A DNA stretch of 64,000 bases from Protonemura montana (lineage: Eukaryota > Arthropoda > Insecta > Plecoptera > Nemouridae), in contig OX387606.1 in NCBI GenBank assembly GCA_947568835.1, positions 21,739,225-21,803,224 of the forward strand. Reading direction: 5' to 3'. A model generated the notes under the pieces. The model worked only from the letters and a program-made list of their open reading frames with translations. It made no database searches and was not told the origin of the DNA. Positions 1 to 12,400 of this stretch are shown here, one piece after another; position 1 is the first letter of the stretch; each line of letters opens with the position of its first letter. The position numbers and the translations under genes are program-made.

Positions 1-1292
1 GCCTTGGTACATATAGGGGCCGTGGTACATAAAGGGACCGTGGTAAATATAGGGGCCTTGGTGCATATAGGGGACCGTGGTACATATAGGGGCCGTGGTA
101 CATATAGGGGACCGTGGTACATATAGGGGACCGTGGTACATATAGGGGACCGTGGTACATATAGGGGACCGTGGTACATATAGGGGACCGTGGTACATAT
201 AGGGGACCGTGGTACATATAGGGGCCTTGGTACATATAGGGGCCGTGGTACATAAAGGGACCGTGGTACCTATAGGGGCCGTGGTACATATAGGGGCCTT
301 GGTACATATAGGGGCCGTGGTACATAAAGGGACCGTGGTAAATATAGGGGCCTTGGTGCATACAGGGGGCCATGGTCCATATAGGGGACCGTGGTACATA
401 TAGGGGACCGTGGTACATATAGGGGACCGTGGTACATATAGGGGACCGTGGTACATATAGGGGACCGTGGTACATATAGGGGACCGTGGTACATATAGGG
501 GACCGTGGTACATATAGGGGCCGTGGTAAATATAGGGGACCGTGGTACATATAGGGGACCGTGGTACATATAGGGGACCGTGGTACATATAGGGGACCGT
601 GGTACATATAGGGGACCGTGGTACATATAGGGACCTTGGTACATATAGGGGCCGTGGTACATATAGGGGACCGTGGTACATATAGGGGACCGTGGTACAT
701 ATAGGGGACCGTGGTACATATAGGGGACCGTGGTACATATAGGGGCCGTGATACATATAGGGACCGTGGTACATATAGGGGCCGTGGTACATATAGGGGA
801 CCTTGGTACATATAGGGGCCTTGGTACATATAGGGGCCTTGGTACATATAGGGGCCGTGGTACATAAAGGGACCGTGGTACCTATAGGGGCCGTGGTACA
901 TATAGGGGCCGTGGTACATAAAGGGACCGTGGTACCTATAGGGGCCGTGGTACATATAGGGGACCGTGGTACATATAGGGGCCTTGGTACATATAGGGGC
1001 CTTGGTACATATAGGGGACCTTGGTACATATAGGGGCCTTGGTACATATAGGGGCCTTGGTACATATAGGGGCCGTGGTACATAAAGGGACCGTGGTACA
1101 TATAGGGGCCTTGGTACATATAGGGGCCGTGGTACATAAAGGGACCGTGGTACCTATAGGGGCCGTGGTACATATAGGGGACCGTGGTACATATAGGGGC
1201 CTTGGTACATATAGGGGCCTTGGTACATATAGGGGCCGTGGTACATAAATGGACCGTGGTAAATATAGGGGCCTTGGTGCATATAGGGGACC
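1..1292. repeat. 19-bp minisatellite array
   Basis: Tandem copies of GGTACATATAGGGGACCGT and 18-bp variants run from the window start to about 1292. The array therefore extends beyond the left edge. Variants with CATAAAGGGACC or CTTGGTACATATAGGGGCC alternate in blocks, which suggests higher-order homogenisation. Because the unit carries few stops, it gives spurious open frames on both strands. It lies on the downstream side of the GT31 gene on the minus strand and may sit in its next intron. Confidence 0.97.
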
Positions 1293-1329
1293 GTAATTGC
1301 AAGACTTCTAGGAAACTTAATTTTAATTT

Positions 1330-2485
1330 AAATGAATTTCTATATTTTGCGAAGGACACGTACGTGTCCTTCATGTCGAGAACCAGCAGGTCTGTCTCGT
1401 CGGACGCGTCACCGACGTCGCCACCCTGTTCCTTGCCCACAACAAACACTCGTCGGAAGTCGAGCGCCCAGACCTCCTCGTCGGGGTAGATAGCTCTCAT
1501 CGCCTGTCGCTTAGCAACATTGTCTGCCGGGCAAGCAGTCGAGGGTCAAATAGATCAGTGGCACCGACCACCATTTTACAGGCCAGCCCAACGCTGGACC
1601 GATCAACCCAAAGTAGAGCTAAACTAGCTTCAAACTCGGATTAAATGTCAACTTTATCAGATTTTTTAATATAGTACAAATGCACGAAAATATAATGGTG
1701 ATTTACATTCAAATGGGGTGTTGATTCAAGAAGGCACTGTTCTGTCGTATCAAACAAAATTAATTTTGTAGCTGTCAGTGTTTTCTCTGTTTCAAATTTG
1801 AACCTAGATCGATGGAGGTTTTAATTCTAATCCGCATTTCGAGTTCAAAGAAAATAGTGCCAGACAACAGTAACGTATTTCTTTATAATAAATCATTACC
1901 CGGTGATTTGAAATCTGCGCTAAAATGAGTGTTATTCTCGTTATACTTGTGTTGCCAACGTTTGCAAAATGAGGATGTTTTAAGGAAGATCAAATCTTGA
2001 GCCTAAACCGAGTTTACATTAGTAATCTGCGAGAAATTACAAAATTAAATAGCTTAACACTCAAAATGGCAGTGGCTCCATCTCGAGCAGGCAGTTTAAT
2101 ACAAGTACTGAGACTGACTACAGCGATGCCGTTGGAGAAAACGATAACGTTGCGTCCCTTGAACCGGGGTTCAGAGTAAAAGGCCAAAAAACGCGTTATT
2201 TCTATAGAGACACTGAAGCTCGCTAAACGCCCTCAGGCCGCGTAACGTGCCTGGATGCGAGATGACGAGAACGAGTACCAGGAAGGGCGTTTGCTCGGTG
2301 CATGCTTTGCTGGAGGTCACGTGTGCCACGTGGGTGAAGTCCGGCGCTGGGAGGAACACCTTGGGCCGGTGAAACGGAGCGGCAGAAGTCGCGGTCAGAA
2401 GCGAAGCCAGCAGCACCACGATGAACTCTTCGTGTGTAATTAACACTTTGTAACTTAGATAATTATTATTATTGATAATCGTCAT
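1330..2485 (-). CDS. GT31 beta-1,3-galactosyltransferase-like enzyme, partial (two exons)
   Basis: GT31 enzymes are Golgi type II membrane proteins that transfer galactose or GlcNAc in beta-1,3 linkage. Exon A runs from 2485 down to 2251. From the ATG at 2485 it encodes a hydrophobic stretch (FIVVLLASLLTATSA), which would be the signal anchor, then a cysteine and TPFLVLVLVISHP, matching the first strand of the GT31 domain. Exon B starts at 1523 and reads NVAKRQAMRAIYPDEEVW, then FRRVFVVGKG, then ETDLLVLDMKDTYVSF. These match the family pattern of an N..R.AIR motif, a VFLLG strand and a D.L..D..DTY motif. The two exons join in phase 1 only if the donor at 2250 is GC (CCAG|GCACGT), with a good acceptor at 1524. 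The donor of exon B is unclear; frame stays open to about 1300. The DxD catalytic exon is not in the window and presumably lies to the left. The gene is divergent from the lysine-rich gene, with about 490 bp between start codons. The start is less certain than the family assignment. Confidence 0.72.
1524..2250 (-). other. Candidate GC-AG intron of the GT31 gene
   Basis: Read on the minus strand, the intron begins GCACGT after CCAG and ends in TGCCCGGCAG. It contains nothing recognisable apart from a stretch around 1990-2160 with no coding character. No GT donor nearby keeps the frame into exon B. Confidence 0.55.
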
Positions 2486-2975
2486 GTTTTCAGTTAAATT
2501 GAGACGTCAGTTTAAATGACAAAACGAACGTTGACTTCCAGAACACGTATGATTCTCAAAACAAATCAAAACTTTCCAAGTGGCTTGGAGATTCAAATAA
2601 AGCGGTAAAATGATGGGAGATTTGAACCTGTATTCGAGATGTGGTCGATAAAGGTGCTATAGTCGGTACGAATATAAGGTACCATTCTGTTCAATCGGTT
2701 CACTTCTTTGCACTCACTGATAGGTCGTGTGGTGTCAACATTTCAAAGGAGTGAGCCAACATCAAGATTTTCTTGGAGGTTAGCATAAAATGAACAATGG
2801 CGACTCAGTCACTCTCCTAGGACTTGACCTGCTACGAGATGACAAGTTGTAACCCTGATCTCGACTGCAGGACCTTGGTCATTGACACCGCACACGTTGC
2901 CATTGTTGATGTTCCTTGGCCAGCTTTGTTGTCGTTGCCAAGCAGCACTGTGCCGTTCTCCCTTGCGCAGCCGCA

Positions 2976-5900
2976 ATGAACGACGACGACGCCGACGAGC
3001 TAGACGTAAGACGTTCATCGATCTGAAGGCCATAACCTAAAACCGACCTCATCTGGAGGTATCAAACGGTTTGGCGTGCAGAATTACAGAAGTTAAGCAA
3101 CACAGGTGCTGGGTCAGGTATTGGATGGGTGACCATCATACACATGACCAGTTCTGTTCGGGAGAGAGGTTGGAGGGATTAAAGTTAGTACAGCAACTTC
3201 ACTTGCCTAGCACATCAACCTCTCATCAGCATGGATTTGTGGAGGAATCCTGCTGTTTGCATTGTACCGTCCGTCGTAAGGGACGTTAAGCCGGTGGTCC
3301 TCTTGGTGCTCTTCGACAAGAGTAGGCTACGTGCCAGCATCGGGTTTCCCCTCCTCCCTGCTAGGCCATGTTCGTGTTTTTCAGGACATCGCACCGGATT
3401 TCCTGAATGCCGTTGCGAACGCGCCAGGACGCGCGCAGGCGCCGTTCCCGCGTCGTCCTCTGGGTCCTGCACAGGGAACTCCAAGCCGGCTGACGTCACT
3501 CGGGCTGGGACGTAGAACGCCCTCCCTGGTGAACGTACCGCGCTCTTCAAGGTGAACCAACCACAACGTGTTGTGTCGGGACAAGCTAGACTTATAACCT
3601 CCACCTCTGGTTTAGGGGCATCAATCACTTGGGCAAAGGTTGCCAGTGCATTTATTTCTCATAATATGTACGACTTAAAAACGATCGATTGAGCTTCGTT
3701 TCACTGTGTTGTTGTGTGGTAATTTTCGACGCTCTTTTGACGTGAGTTTGGCTATTGAAATACGCTTTGACTACTTTTTTGCACATTTTTAACTACCGTA
3801 CTTTAAAAAAACTTGCGTCTAGCACTTCTTTGACTACCAAATATTTCTTAAGGGATTATACCAATATCTTAAACGTATTTCTTTTTCACCAAACGTCCTC
3901 GTTTTATTGAAACTCTGTGCTACATAACTATATTTTTCTCGTTTTTCGTTTATCGTGTCTCCTAATATTACTAAATCTTGAGCCTAGGCCGAGTTTAATT
4001 CAAGTTTACCCGGATGTTGATTCGGAAACAAGTTACAAGGAACTTGGGAGCATGAAAGCTGTTACCAGCCTTCTGTCTCCCTCCTCATCATCACCCTCTC
4101 AATCACCGACGCCATTAAACCAGCGTCACAGAACTTGTTGTCAAAACAGTGCGTCATTAAACGACTTTTAACCGTTAATTTCAGCCTGATGTTCCGCTCG
4201 CCTGACGCTGTGATGCCTCCTGACCCTGTCAAACTGCCCAATGCTATCAATTCGTTCTCGCATGTCGAGAACTTGCATGAGGGTTTTCCCACCACCCCTA
4301 TGCCGCCCCCGCCGCCCCCACCGAGCCTAGAGGATGACTTCCTGCCACTGCCTGCCCGCCCAGTCTTGCCACACACTATGCACTTTCATGCGAGCGAGGT
4401 GCCCGCCGACCTCGCCGCCCTCCCACTGCCGCAGCTCTATGAGTACGTTGGAGCGGTTAGATGAGTATGGCTTAATACTTAATAATGTTTGATAAATGAC
4501 AAGTACGCATGATATGATAAATACTCATATGAGTTCTTGTATTATATAACGGGGTGGTCAATAACCATCAGCAACATTTTACCATTAATTAATGTCCTAT
4601 GTCGTCATAACAATGAGGTTAAGTGGTTTTTCGGTTTAAGAGCTGAGAAAGAACTTGGCCCATAAGAATAACACAGATACATTTTCAACCCCTAGCACCT
4701 AGTACATTGGACTGCTTGGAAAAACATGGCCCATAAGAATAACACAGAGACATTTTCAACCACTAGCATCTAGTACATTGGACTGCTTGGAAAAACATGA
4801 CCCATAAGAATAACACAGAGACATTTTTCAACCACTAGCATCGAGTACATTGGACTGCTTGAAAAAACATGGCCCATATGAATAACACAGAGATATTTTT
4901 CAACCCCTAGCACCTAGTACATTGGACTGCTTGGAAAAACATGGCCCATATGAATAACACAGAGATATTTTTCAACCCCTAGCACCTAGTACATTGGACT
5001 GATTGGAAAAAATATTAATTCTCAGAATGACATTCGTTGAACATTCAAGGGATGATTATCCAAGTTTGGTTCCGTAAGCGCAGCAAGTTAAATAAAGCAA
5101 TGAGTCAAGTTTTTAGCCCTGGCTTTTCAAGGACAAGCGTACTAGGGCCCTGGCTCTCGCATGCCCAACAGGGTGCTCGGTGACCAGCTGGCTGCGCGAG
5201 ACTGCGCACTAAACCACGCCACGTTCTGGTTGCTGGACGCGCTCCTCAATGCGCTGCTAACCGCGCAGCGTGCGCAGTCGTTGACTGCGCAGGGTCAGTG
5301 CGCTCTCGTCGAGTGGTTCGGCTTCCTGTTGTCTGCGCTCAGAGGTGTGTTGGACTGTGGACTGACTTACGGGAAGAATCTCCTGGTTGCAATGGATCTC
5401 TTACCGAGGCAAGAAACATAAATCGAACCAGATCGGACTCTGGCATAACGAAACAACAAAACAATCCCCGTTTTCTCCTGACAGTAATATTGATATCATA
5501 CCTTGGTTCGCTACGCTCAAGAACTTGTGCAAGGAGATGGTACCCTAGAGATTTCACGCCAATGTCTGCAGACTTTTCCTGATCGAGCCGTTGAAGCTAG
5601 TAACGAAGTACTTATGTTGTAGGCAAACAAGTTACATTCTGTTCGGGCAAAGCATTTTCTATGTCGATTTTGAACTCCACTTGCCAGAATTAACCCCAAA
5701 AAAGTGATTTTTTTTTTAACTAATTTCAGGACTACGTACGAAATGTACTGCACAATTTAAAACAAAAACAAGCCTTGTTCAAACAATGACGTGTTATTTA
5801 TCTGGCTCACACTCGAGTTCTAGTTTTCTAACTTATGAAGTACGACACGACTTGTTAAGCAAGAAAAATGGTAACATAAATAGATCAACCATTCTCTGCT

Positions 5901-8098
5901 CTTACTTCACCGTGGATTAGACACATTTGATCTGTCTTTGGAGTCCCAGACAAAGCATGTACGTGTTGGTAGGTCCATGGACTGTCAACAAGTCAGAGAT
6001 CTTTAAAAGTCCTGCCATGAGGTGCATCTCTCCGAATAATCAGCCTCCTAGTGTCAGGAAGGAACACGCCTAGTTTAGTGACCAACGTGAACCAACGTTC
6101 ACTGTTCCCAGACCACGCCTGGAGTCGCGAGCAACTGTTCGCGCATCTCGAGTCGGCCATGGTGGCGTCGGTGTGGAAGTCGGCGTCGAGCGGTTGGCAA
6201 GTGCCGAGCCCCGAGGTCGAAGACGCCTTCGACAAGCCTGTCGAGGAGGGCGCCGTCGAAAAGCCAGTCGAGGAAGACACCGTCGTCGTTCCTGGGCACG
6301 TGCCGGTCGATACCGTGTCGGGGTCGATCGAGGACGGCGTTGACGAGGAGTTTGACCCCGCGGCGGCCGTTGCAGAGCTCGCCGTCATTGCCCAGCTTCT
6401 TTACTCCACGTAAACGCCGTTTCCTTGTAGATTCTGTTCGGGCAATACATGTTTCTTACTCTCATGCTTTTGTCCAGAAGGGATAAGAAGGGGTAAGAAG
6501 TTTGAATTGTTTTTGTGACTCTAGAAACTCATTGCGTTTGCAATTATTTCAAGTGTATCCGGAAACCAGAGATGCACTGGGCCTTAAGCTTTCCAAGTGG
6601 CAATCAGGAGGGTATTTGTTCAATTCATGTCCATCTGGTCAGGTGTCAACATTTCAACCCGTCTCGACTCGACCATCTAAGCTGTGTTGCCAACTCACAT
6701 ACCTACCCCCACCCCTTCCTATCAGGAGGGTCTTTGTTCGATTCATGTCCATCTTGTCAGGTGTCAACATTTCAACCCGTCTCGACTCGACCATCTAAGC
6801 TGTGTTGTCAACTCACGTACCTACCCCCACCCCTTCCCATCAGGAGGGTCTTTGTTCGATTCATGTCCATCTTGTCAGGTGTCAACATTTCAACCCGTCT
6901 CAACTCGACCATCTAAGCTGTGTTGTCAACTCATGTACCTACCCCCACCCCTTCCCATTAGGTTAACACCAGAAATATAATTGCAATGCATGTCCCCGGT
7001 AGAAGATACATTCGCCAACGCAGCCAAATCAATCAATCCTGACAGCTGTCATGTCTCAGAGGTAAACATTGGATCCTACTCATGCGTGTACAAGGGCTTG
7101 TTGTCAGAACGGCCTGAAACTCTCTGAACTTCTTTCTGCCTTTGTGATGTGCAATACCTCGCACAGCATCATGTATTTGTTTGGTCCACTTAACGCAAAA
7201 GTCATCGAATGCAGACCAAGTATAAGACTACCTGAACCTGAACCTGATACCTGAACGCTTGTGCGCTCCTTTGTGCGCAGGTTTGGCGACGGGTTTGCAC
7301 ATGCCGTCCAACAGAGCGCTTTCTGTGTCCCACAAGACGCGGCCATCTGTCCTCTGGAGCGTCAGTTGTTGTTCCCCAAGACTTTGCGTCCTCCACCGCC
7401 ACCGCCCAAGAAGGAGAAGAAGCTGCCATCAGAAGGGAAGTCTTCGAAGGGCGGGAAATCAACCAAGGGCAAGGGGGGCAAGTCCGGAAAAGGAGGGAAA
7501 TCGGACAAGTCTGGAAAAGCAGGGAAATCGGACAAGTCTGGAAAAGCAGGGAAATCGGACAAGTCTGGAAAAGCAGGGAAATCTGAAAAGTCTGGAAAGT
7601 CTGGGAAGTCAGAGAAAGGAGACAAGAAAGGGAGTAAGAAAGGCGGCAAAGGGAAGAAAGGCAAGAAGGTGGTTGAAGTCGAGGAGGTGGTGGAGTTGCC
7701 GCCGCCGCCGCCCGAGAACCCGTTGGCCATCTACCGCGTCGAAGAGGTAGGTTTACCTGTGATTGTCCTCGACTTATGTAATTGATGTTGGCAATGGTTG
7801 AAGCTGTTAGTGTGACGGCATCGAGATTGGTCAGTTTGACAGAGTCTTTGTCCCCGGCCAGGTGGAGTGGTCTCTGCTGGAGGAGACGGCGAGGCTCAAC
7901 AAAGAGTGCTTGTGTAGACTCCAAGAGGCGTGTCCAGAGTCGTTTTTCACCGAACACTTTCCACCAAAACCGAAGAAGGAACCAAAGGAACCTGGGAAGG
8001 AGAAGAAAGGCAAAGGCAAGGGTGGGAAAGACAAAGGGAAGGGTGGTAAGGGCAAGGATAAAGGAGGGAAGGGGAAAGGGAAGGGCAAGAAGAAATGA
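2976..8098 (+). CDS. Uncharacterised 562-residue protein with Lys/Gly-rich C-terminus, complete 7-exon model
   Basis: I do not recognise the family. Exons: 2976-3005, 3385-3551, 4185-4442, 5172-5344, 6052-6409, 7281-7746, 7862-8098. All junctions have GT-AG sites and matching phases, and the total is 563 codons including TGA. The ATG at 2976 is preceded by an in-frame TGA. The protein starts MNDDDADELDDIAPDFLNAV, is then Pro/Arg-rich, has a polyproline run ([14 protein letters not shown]) near residue 110, a helical hydrophobic middle (residues about 155-205, ATFWLLDALLNALL), an acidic Val/Glu region with PVEE repeats (about 240-310), then PPPPPPKKEKK and a block of KSGKAGKSD repeats (27-bp period, 7490-7600). 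A second Lys/Gly block (KGKGGKDKGKGG) ends the chain. Lys/Gly-rich tails of this kind occur in some axonemal and nucleolar proteins, but that is only analogy. A SINE fills intron 1 and a 71-bp tandem array fills intron 3. Confidence 0.7.
3064..3368 (+). mobile_element. 5S-headed SINE, 3'-truncated, in intron 1 of the lysine-rich gene
   Basis: The head keeps AGAAGTTAAGCAAC and GGTATTGGATGGGTGACC, which correspond to box A and box C of a 5S rRNA gene. The SINE body follows (CAGTTCTGTTCGGGAGAGAG, then CAGCATGGATTTGTGGAGG). The copy stops after the CCCCTCCTCCCTGCTAGGC segment and lacks the family tail. The acceptor of exon 2 lies 16 bases further on. Confidence 0.85.
4075..4172 (+). mobile_element. 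SINE tail fragment
   Basis: This contains CACCGACGCCATTAAACCAG and TTGTCAAAACAGTGCGTCAT, the conserved 3' tail of the 5S-headed SINE, with no head. It ends 12 bases before the exon acceptor at 4184. Confidence 0.7.
4657..5010 (+). repeat. 71-bp tandem repeat, about five units
   Basis: Each unit contains GGCCCATAAGAATAACACAG, ATTTTCAACC and CTAGTACATTGGACTGCTTG. The array lies in intron 3 of the lysine-rich gene. Units differ by only a few substitutions. Confidence 0.92.
6595..6960 (+). repeat. About 120-bp tandem repeat, three units
   Basis: Units share CAGGAGGGTCTTTGTTCGAT, CAGGTGTCAACATTTCAACC and CATCTAAGCTGTGTTG, followed by a pyrimidine-rich CCCCCACCCCTTCC. It sits in intron 5 of the lysine-rich gene. 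A related single unit is found in reverse orientation at about 25485-25585, so the sequence is also dispersed. Confidence 0.9.
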
Positions 8099-9374
8099 TG
8101 ATCTACTTTCAAAACGTCTGTAGCTTGCTGTCGGTTTGTCACGAGTTATTAAATTTAATGTTCCCTGTCAAACTTTAACTCAGATTTTTTTGGTGTTTTC
8201 AAGTTTGATATTCGAACATATATTGTTTGTTTCGCGTACATCTGCATCGTCAACTTGGTGGCGTCATATGTTAATCTGCATGTCTTGAAGCTGTCGGTGG
8301 CTGTTGATGTCGATCCTTGCCCACTGATTTCGAAATGCAGCCATAAAAGTCATAATTGATTCGTTTTTTAATGTTTTTCTGCTAATGATGCATTCGTTCC
8401 TCGTCACGCCTGCTGGATCGCAATCGAAGGGTGCGATTGCATGTTGAAGCTTGGTGCACGCGAATGCAGGCGAATCGATGGCTTCACATGCACCAAGGGA
8501 TTGTCTGTTGACAGTTCTCGGCGGCTTCTGGGTTGAAAGCATCATCCAGGACGAAGTCGTGTTTCACATTCCTGGCTTATCTGAAGTTGGCCTGGAATCA
8601 TATGAAGGAAACTTCTTCCAGTTTTCACAGGTCGTAACTTGAAGCGTTCAAGTAGGCAAACTTGGTGGCAGACGTAAGTTACAATTCGTTAACAAAGTCA
8701 TTTGCGATTTATTTTATTTTTAGTGATTAATTAGCCTTTTGTTTTCAAGCACCATGCGCGTGTGTGAAAGCATAAAGATATTTGACGTTTAAAAAATGTT
8801 ATGTCAATTGAAAAAAAAGGCGATGGATTTGATCACGGTCTTGTGTAGTAGTAAGTCTAAACGAGTCAATAGCGCAGAATATCTGATAGCATGACATCTG
8901 TCAGAACTCAGGAAACATGCGACAACTTGAAGACAAGTAGCAACTTTCTTCTGTTCAAAACAGAGTTTTTTAATGCTAAATAAGAACCACTAAATTACAC
9001 AAAAATTTTAAAAATATAGCAATTATCTTGTTCCGGCATATGCATCTAACTAACGAAACTAATAATTGAACAATATTGAACAGTTTCGACAAAAAACTAT
9101 CCCGAGAAATTGGCATTTCTAACTGTGGAAAAAATGCCAAATTAAAAAATCCTGAAAGTGCTATTCAGGGTAGAAATAAGCGTAAAAATGATGACAGTCA
9201 TCTTGCCAGTGCCATTAGACCAGTACCACACGGCCCGTTGTCAAAACAGTGCGTCGTTAAACATCAACAAATCAATCAATAATGTCAGAAGCATTAAAAA
9301 AACCATTGCGCAACTTAAAAAATATCAATGATATTTTACTAAATGTGCAATGAGTGTCGGTAATCCTATTCCAG
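8099..9374. other. Intergenic region with one SINE tail
   Basis: This lies between the stop of the lysine-rich gene and the 5' UTR exon of the channel. Apart from a SINE-tail fragment at about 9195-9285 (GTTGTCAAAACAGTGCGTCG) I see nothing coding. An acceptor at 9374 (CTATTCCAG) marks a 5' UTR exon of the channel, so its promoter probably lies within or before this stretch. Confidence 0.5.
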
Positions 9375-9415
9375 GAGCGTACCCTAGGTTCTAGCAACCC
9401 CGGGCAGTCCACGCC

Positions 9416-12400
9416 ATGTCCCTCGCAGAGAGGTACTCACTGTTGAAGACCAGCTGGAGCTACCAGGCACGGCAGTTCTTCGAGAACTCATCTCTCCATG
9501 GAGTGCGCTACATCGACGAGCCCAAGAGACCCATCTGTGAAAAGTGAGCCAAGCTGCAATCAATTTTCTGACGTCCTCTTCAAACCTTTCCCACGCTCAT
9601 TTAATGACTAAATGCAATGTGTGTGAAATCTAATTTAATTTGTAAACGCTTGCAATGCATTTATAATACAAATTAATTATTAGGAACACTAAAAACTGTC
9701 TCAAAAGTTGTTGCCCAAGCGGAGATTTGAGCCCCGATCTCCACCTGTCGCGGGTGTTGCTCTAACCAATTGAGCTACTTGGACATCCAGCATTTATTGA
9801 GAGGATAATAGTGCATTTGATGAGAATGACGGATCTTCTAGCAGTAGAACCAAGAGGCTGTGAATACTCACAGTCACTCTGATTCTTGTGACGCTATACT
9901 ATGCCACATCCATTTAATCTCCAGTAACTCCAATTTAACGTTTGAAGCGTTTTGTGCTGTGAAATCTGATTTAAATTGCAAACGCTTGCAATTCTCAAAG
10001 TAATTTTTTTATTACTATGAACACTCAAAACGAAACAAATGCAATGTATTTTTGCGTCATAAAAATGCCACGAGGAAGTGATCAATCTGATACGGGACAT
10101 GCAACTGCCACGCGCCTAGCGGGGGAATCAGCATTAAAATGATGCAACGTTTTATCGCTACTTGCACACCCTCCGAAATACACGACAACATTTCCATTGG
10201 AAATATCATTAAAATACATAAATGTCGCGCTTCCCTGGTCGTTATCTTACACTACCCTACACTACAATTGACTTACATGTCTCAAATAACCTGGATAGAG
10301 CATAGGAACCAGCCAGCTGATCTCAAATAACCTGGATAGAGCATAGGAACCAACCAGCTGATCTCAAATAACCTGGATAGAGCATAGGATCCAGCAAGCT
10401 GATCTCGAATAACCTGGATAGAGCATAGAATCCAGCCAGCTGATCTCAAATAACCTGGATAGAGCATAGGATCCAGCCAGCTGATCTCAAATAACCTGGA
10501 TAGAGCATAGGATCCAGCCAGCTGATCTCAAATAACCTGGATAGAGCATAGGATCCAGCCAGCTGATCTCAAATAACTTGGATAGAGCATAGGATCCAGT
10601 CAGCTGATCTCAAATAACCTGGATAGAGCATAGGATCCAGCCAGCTGATCTCAAATAACCTGGATAGAGCATAGGAACCAACCAGCTGATCTCAAATAAC
10701 CTGGATAGAGCATAGGATCCAGCAAGCTGATCTCGAATAACCTGGATAGAGCATAGGATCCAGCCAGCTGATCTCAAATAACCTGGATAGAGCATAGGAT
10801 CCAGCCAGCTGATCTCAAATAACCTGGATAGAGCATAGGATCCAGCCAGCTGATCTCAAATAACCTGGATAGCCCATAGGATCCAGCCAGCTGATCTCAA
10901 ATAACCTGGATAGAGCATAGGATCCAGCCAGCTGATCTCAAATAACCTGGATAGAGCATAGGATCCAGCCAGCTGATTTCAAATAACCTGAATAGAGCAT
11001 AGGATCCAGCCAGCTGATTTCAAATAACCTGAATAGAGCATAGAGTCCGGCAATCCATTGCTGGCAAAAAGTAGGAGTTCCTAAATCAGAGGCGTTTTTA
11101 GAGTTTTTGCAGCATGTTTTTATCCAATTTTGACCATTTAAGTGATGAAAACTACGAAAACCATGAAAATTACCGATTAAAACATTTTGTGACGAATTCT
11201 TTGAGAGAACTAAAAATCAGCGACTCTCAAGATGGCGGCCTTGGCTTTAAAGCCTCTCTATGACAACCGCTATCCAGGTTATTTGAGATCAGTGGATATA
11301 CCGCAGTATCTCGCACGCTGTTTTCTCCAACTACTGCCAGGCTGATGTGGTTCTGCGTGACGTCGGTGGGTGGCGTCGCGACGCTGGTCATCATCGTGTC
11401 GCTGTGGGAGAAGTTCCAGACCAACCCGACCATCACCGGTCTCGACACGGACTTCCACAACTGGGTGGTCGCCTTCCCAGCCGTCGCCGTCTGCCCCTTC
11501 GAGCCAGCGAACCGTTCACGCGTAGACGACCTCGTGCAAAGGTACGAACCGCCCGCATCCCCGATACGCCCCGATAAAGAGCAAAGGATCCAGCCAGCTT
11601 TGTGATATCTGATTGAAACTGCAAACGCTTGCAATGCGTGGGCTATGTTCTTATTACAAATACTACTAACATCTCAAAAATGTAAGCCCAGACGGGGACA
11701 CAAACCCCGACCTCCACCGCATATTTTAGAGAGGAATTTAGTGCATTTGATGAGAATGTCGGATCTCTAATGAGTAGAACCAAGAGGCTGTGAATACTTA
11801 CAGTCACTCTGGTTCTAGTGACGTTAATTAATTTTTATGCTGTGAAATCTAATTTAAATTGCAAACGCTTGCAATGTGCGGGGTATTTTATTACTAACCT
11901 ATCAAAAGTTGATGCCCAAACGGTACTCGTACATACCCGGTAATTGTGGTGTTATTTTAGTTGTGTTGTGAAGTGGTTTAATTGCAAAACGTTGTGCTGT
12001 TTCTCCACGGGAGTCATCCAGAGGCTTTTCATCTAGGAATTGGCAAGACGCTAGCGAGGGCAAGAAGGTTCGTTACGGCGACTTGCTGCTAGCGCTCGCC
12101 AACCTGTCGTGGCCGAGCCTAGCAACGTTCAAGGAGTTTGAACGAGACGGACTGACCTTGGAACAGAACGTGGACCTGCGCGCGCTGGCAAATGAGGTAG
12201 GTCTACTGCGCAGCCATAATGCACCTTGCAAGGCACTAGCCGTGTTACCTTGTCCATTTTGCATTTATCTACATGGTTTAGTGTCATTTCCAGAAAGTTT
12301 TTTGATATTTTTACTTCTCCTATTTTGTCGTTCTAATTTGTGTCTTTGTATTGTTATTTTGGTAGGTCCTATTCAGATACATTTATTTCTAGATAGGACT

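Noticed and set aside
209-1489. Several open frames with VHIGA repeats
   Set aside because: Translation of the 19-bp minisatellite; no start context or splice support.
10272-11045. CRISPR-like array
   Set aside because: Units are contiguous with no unique spacers, in an animal genome; it is a VNTR.
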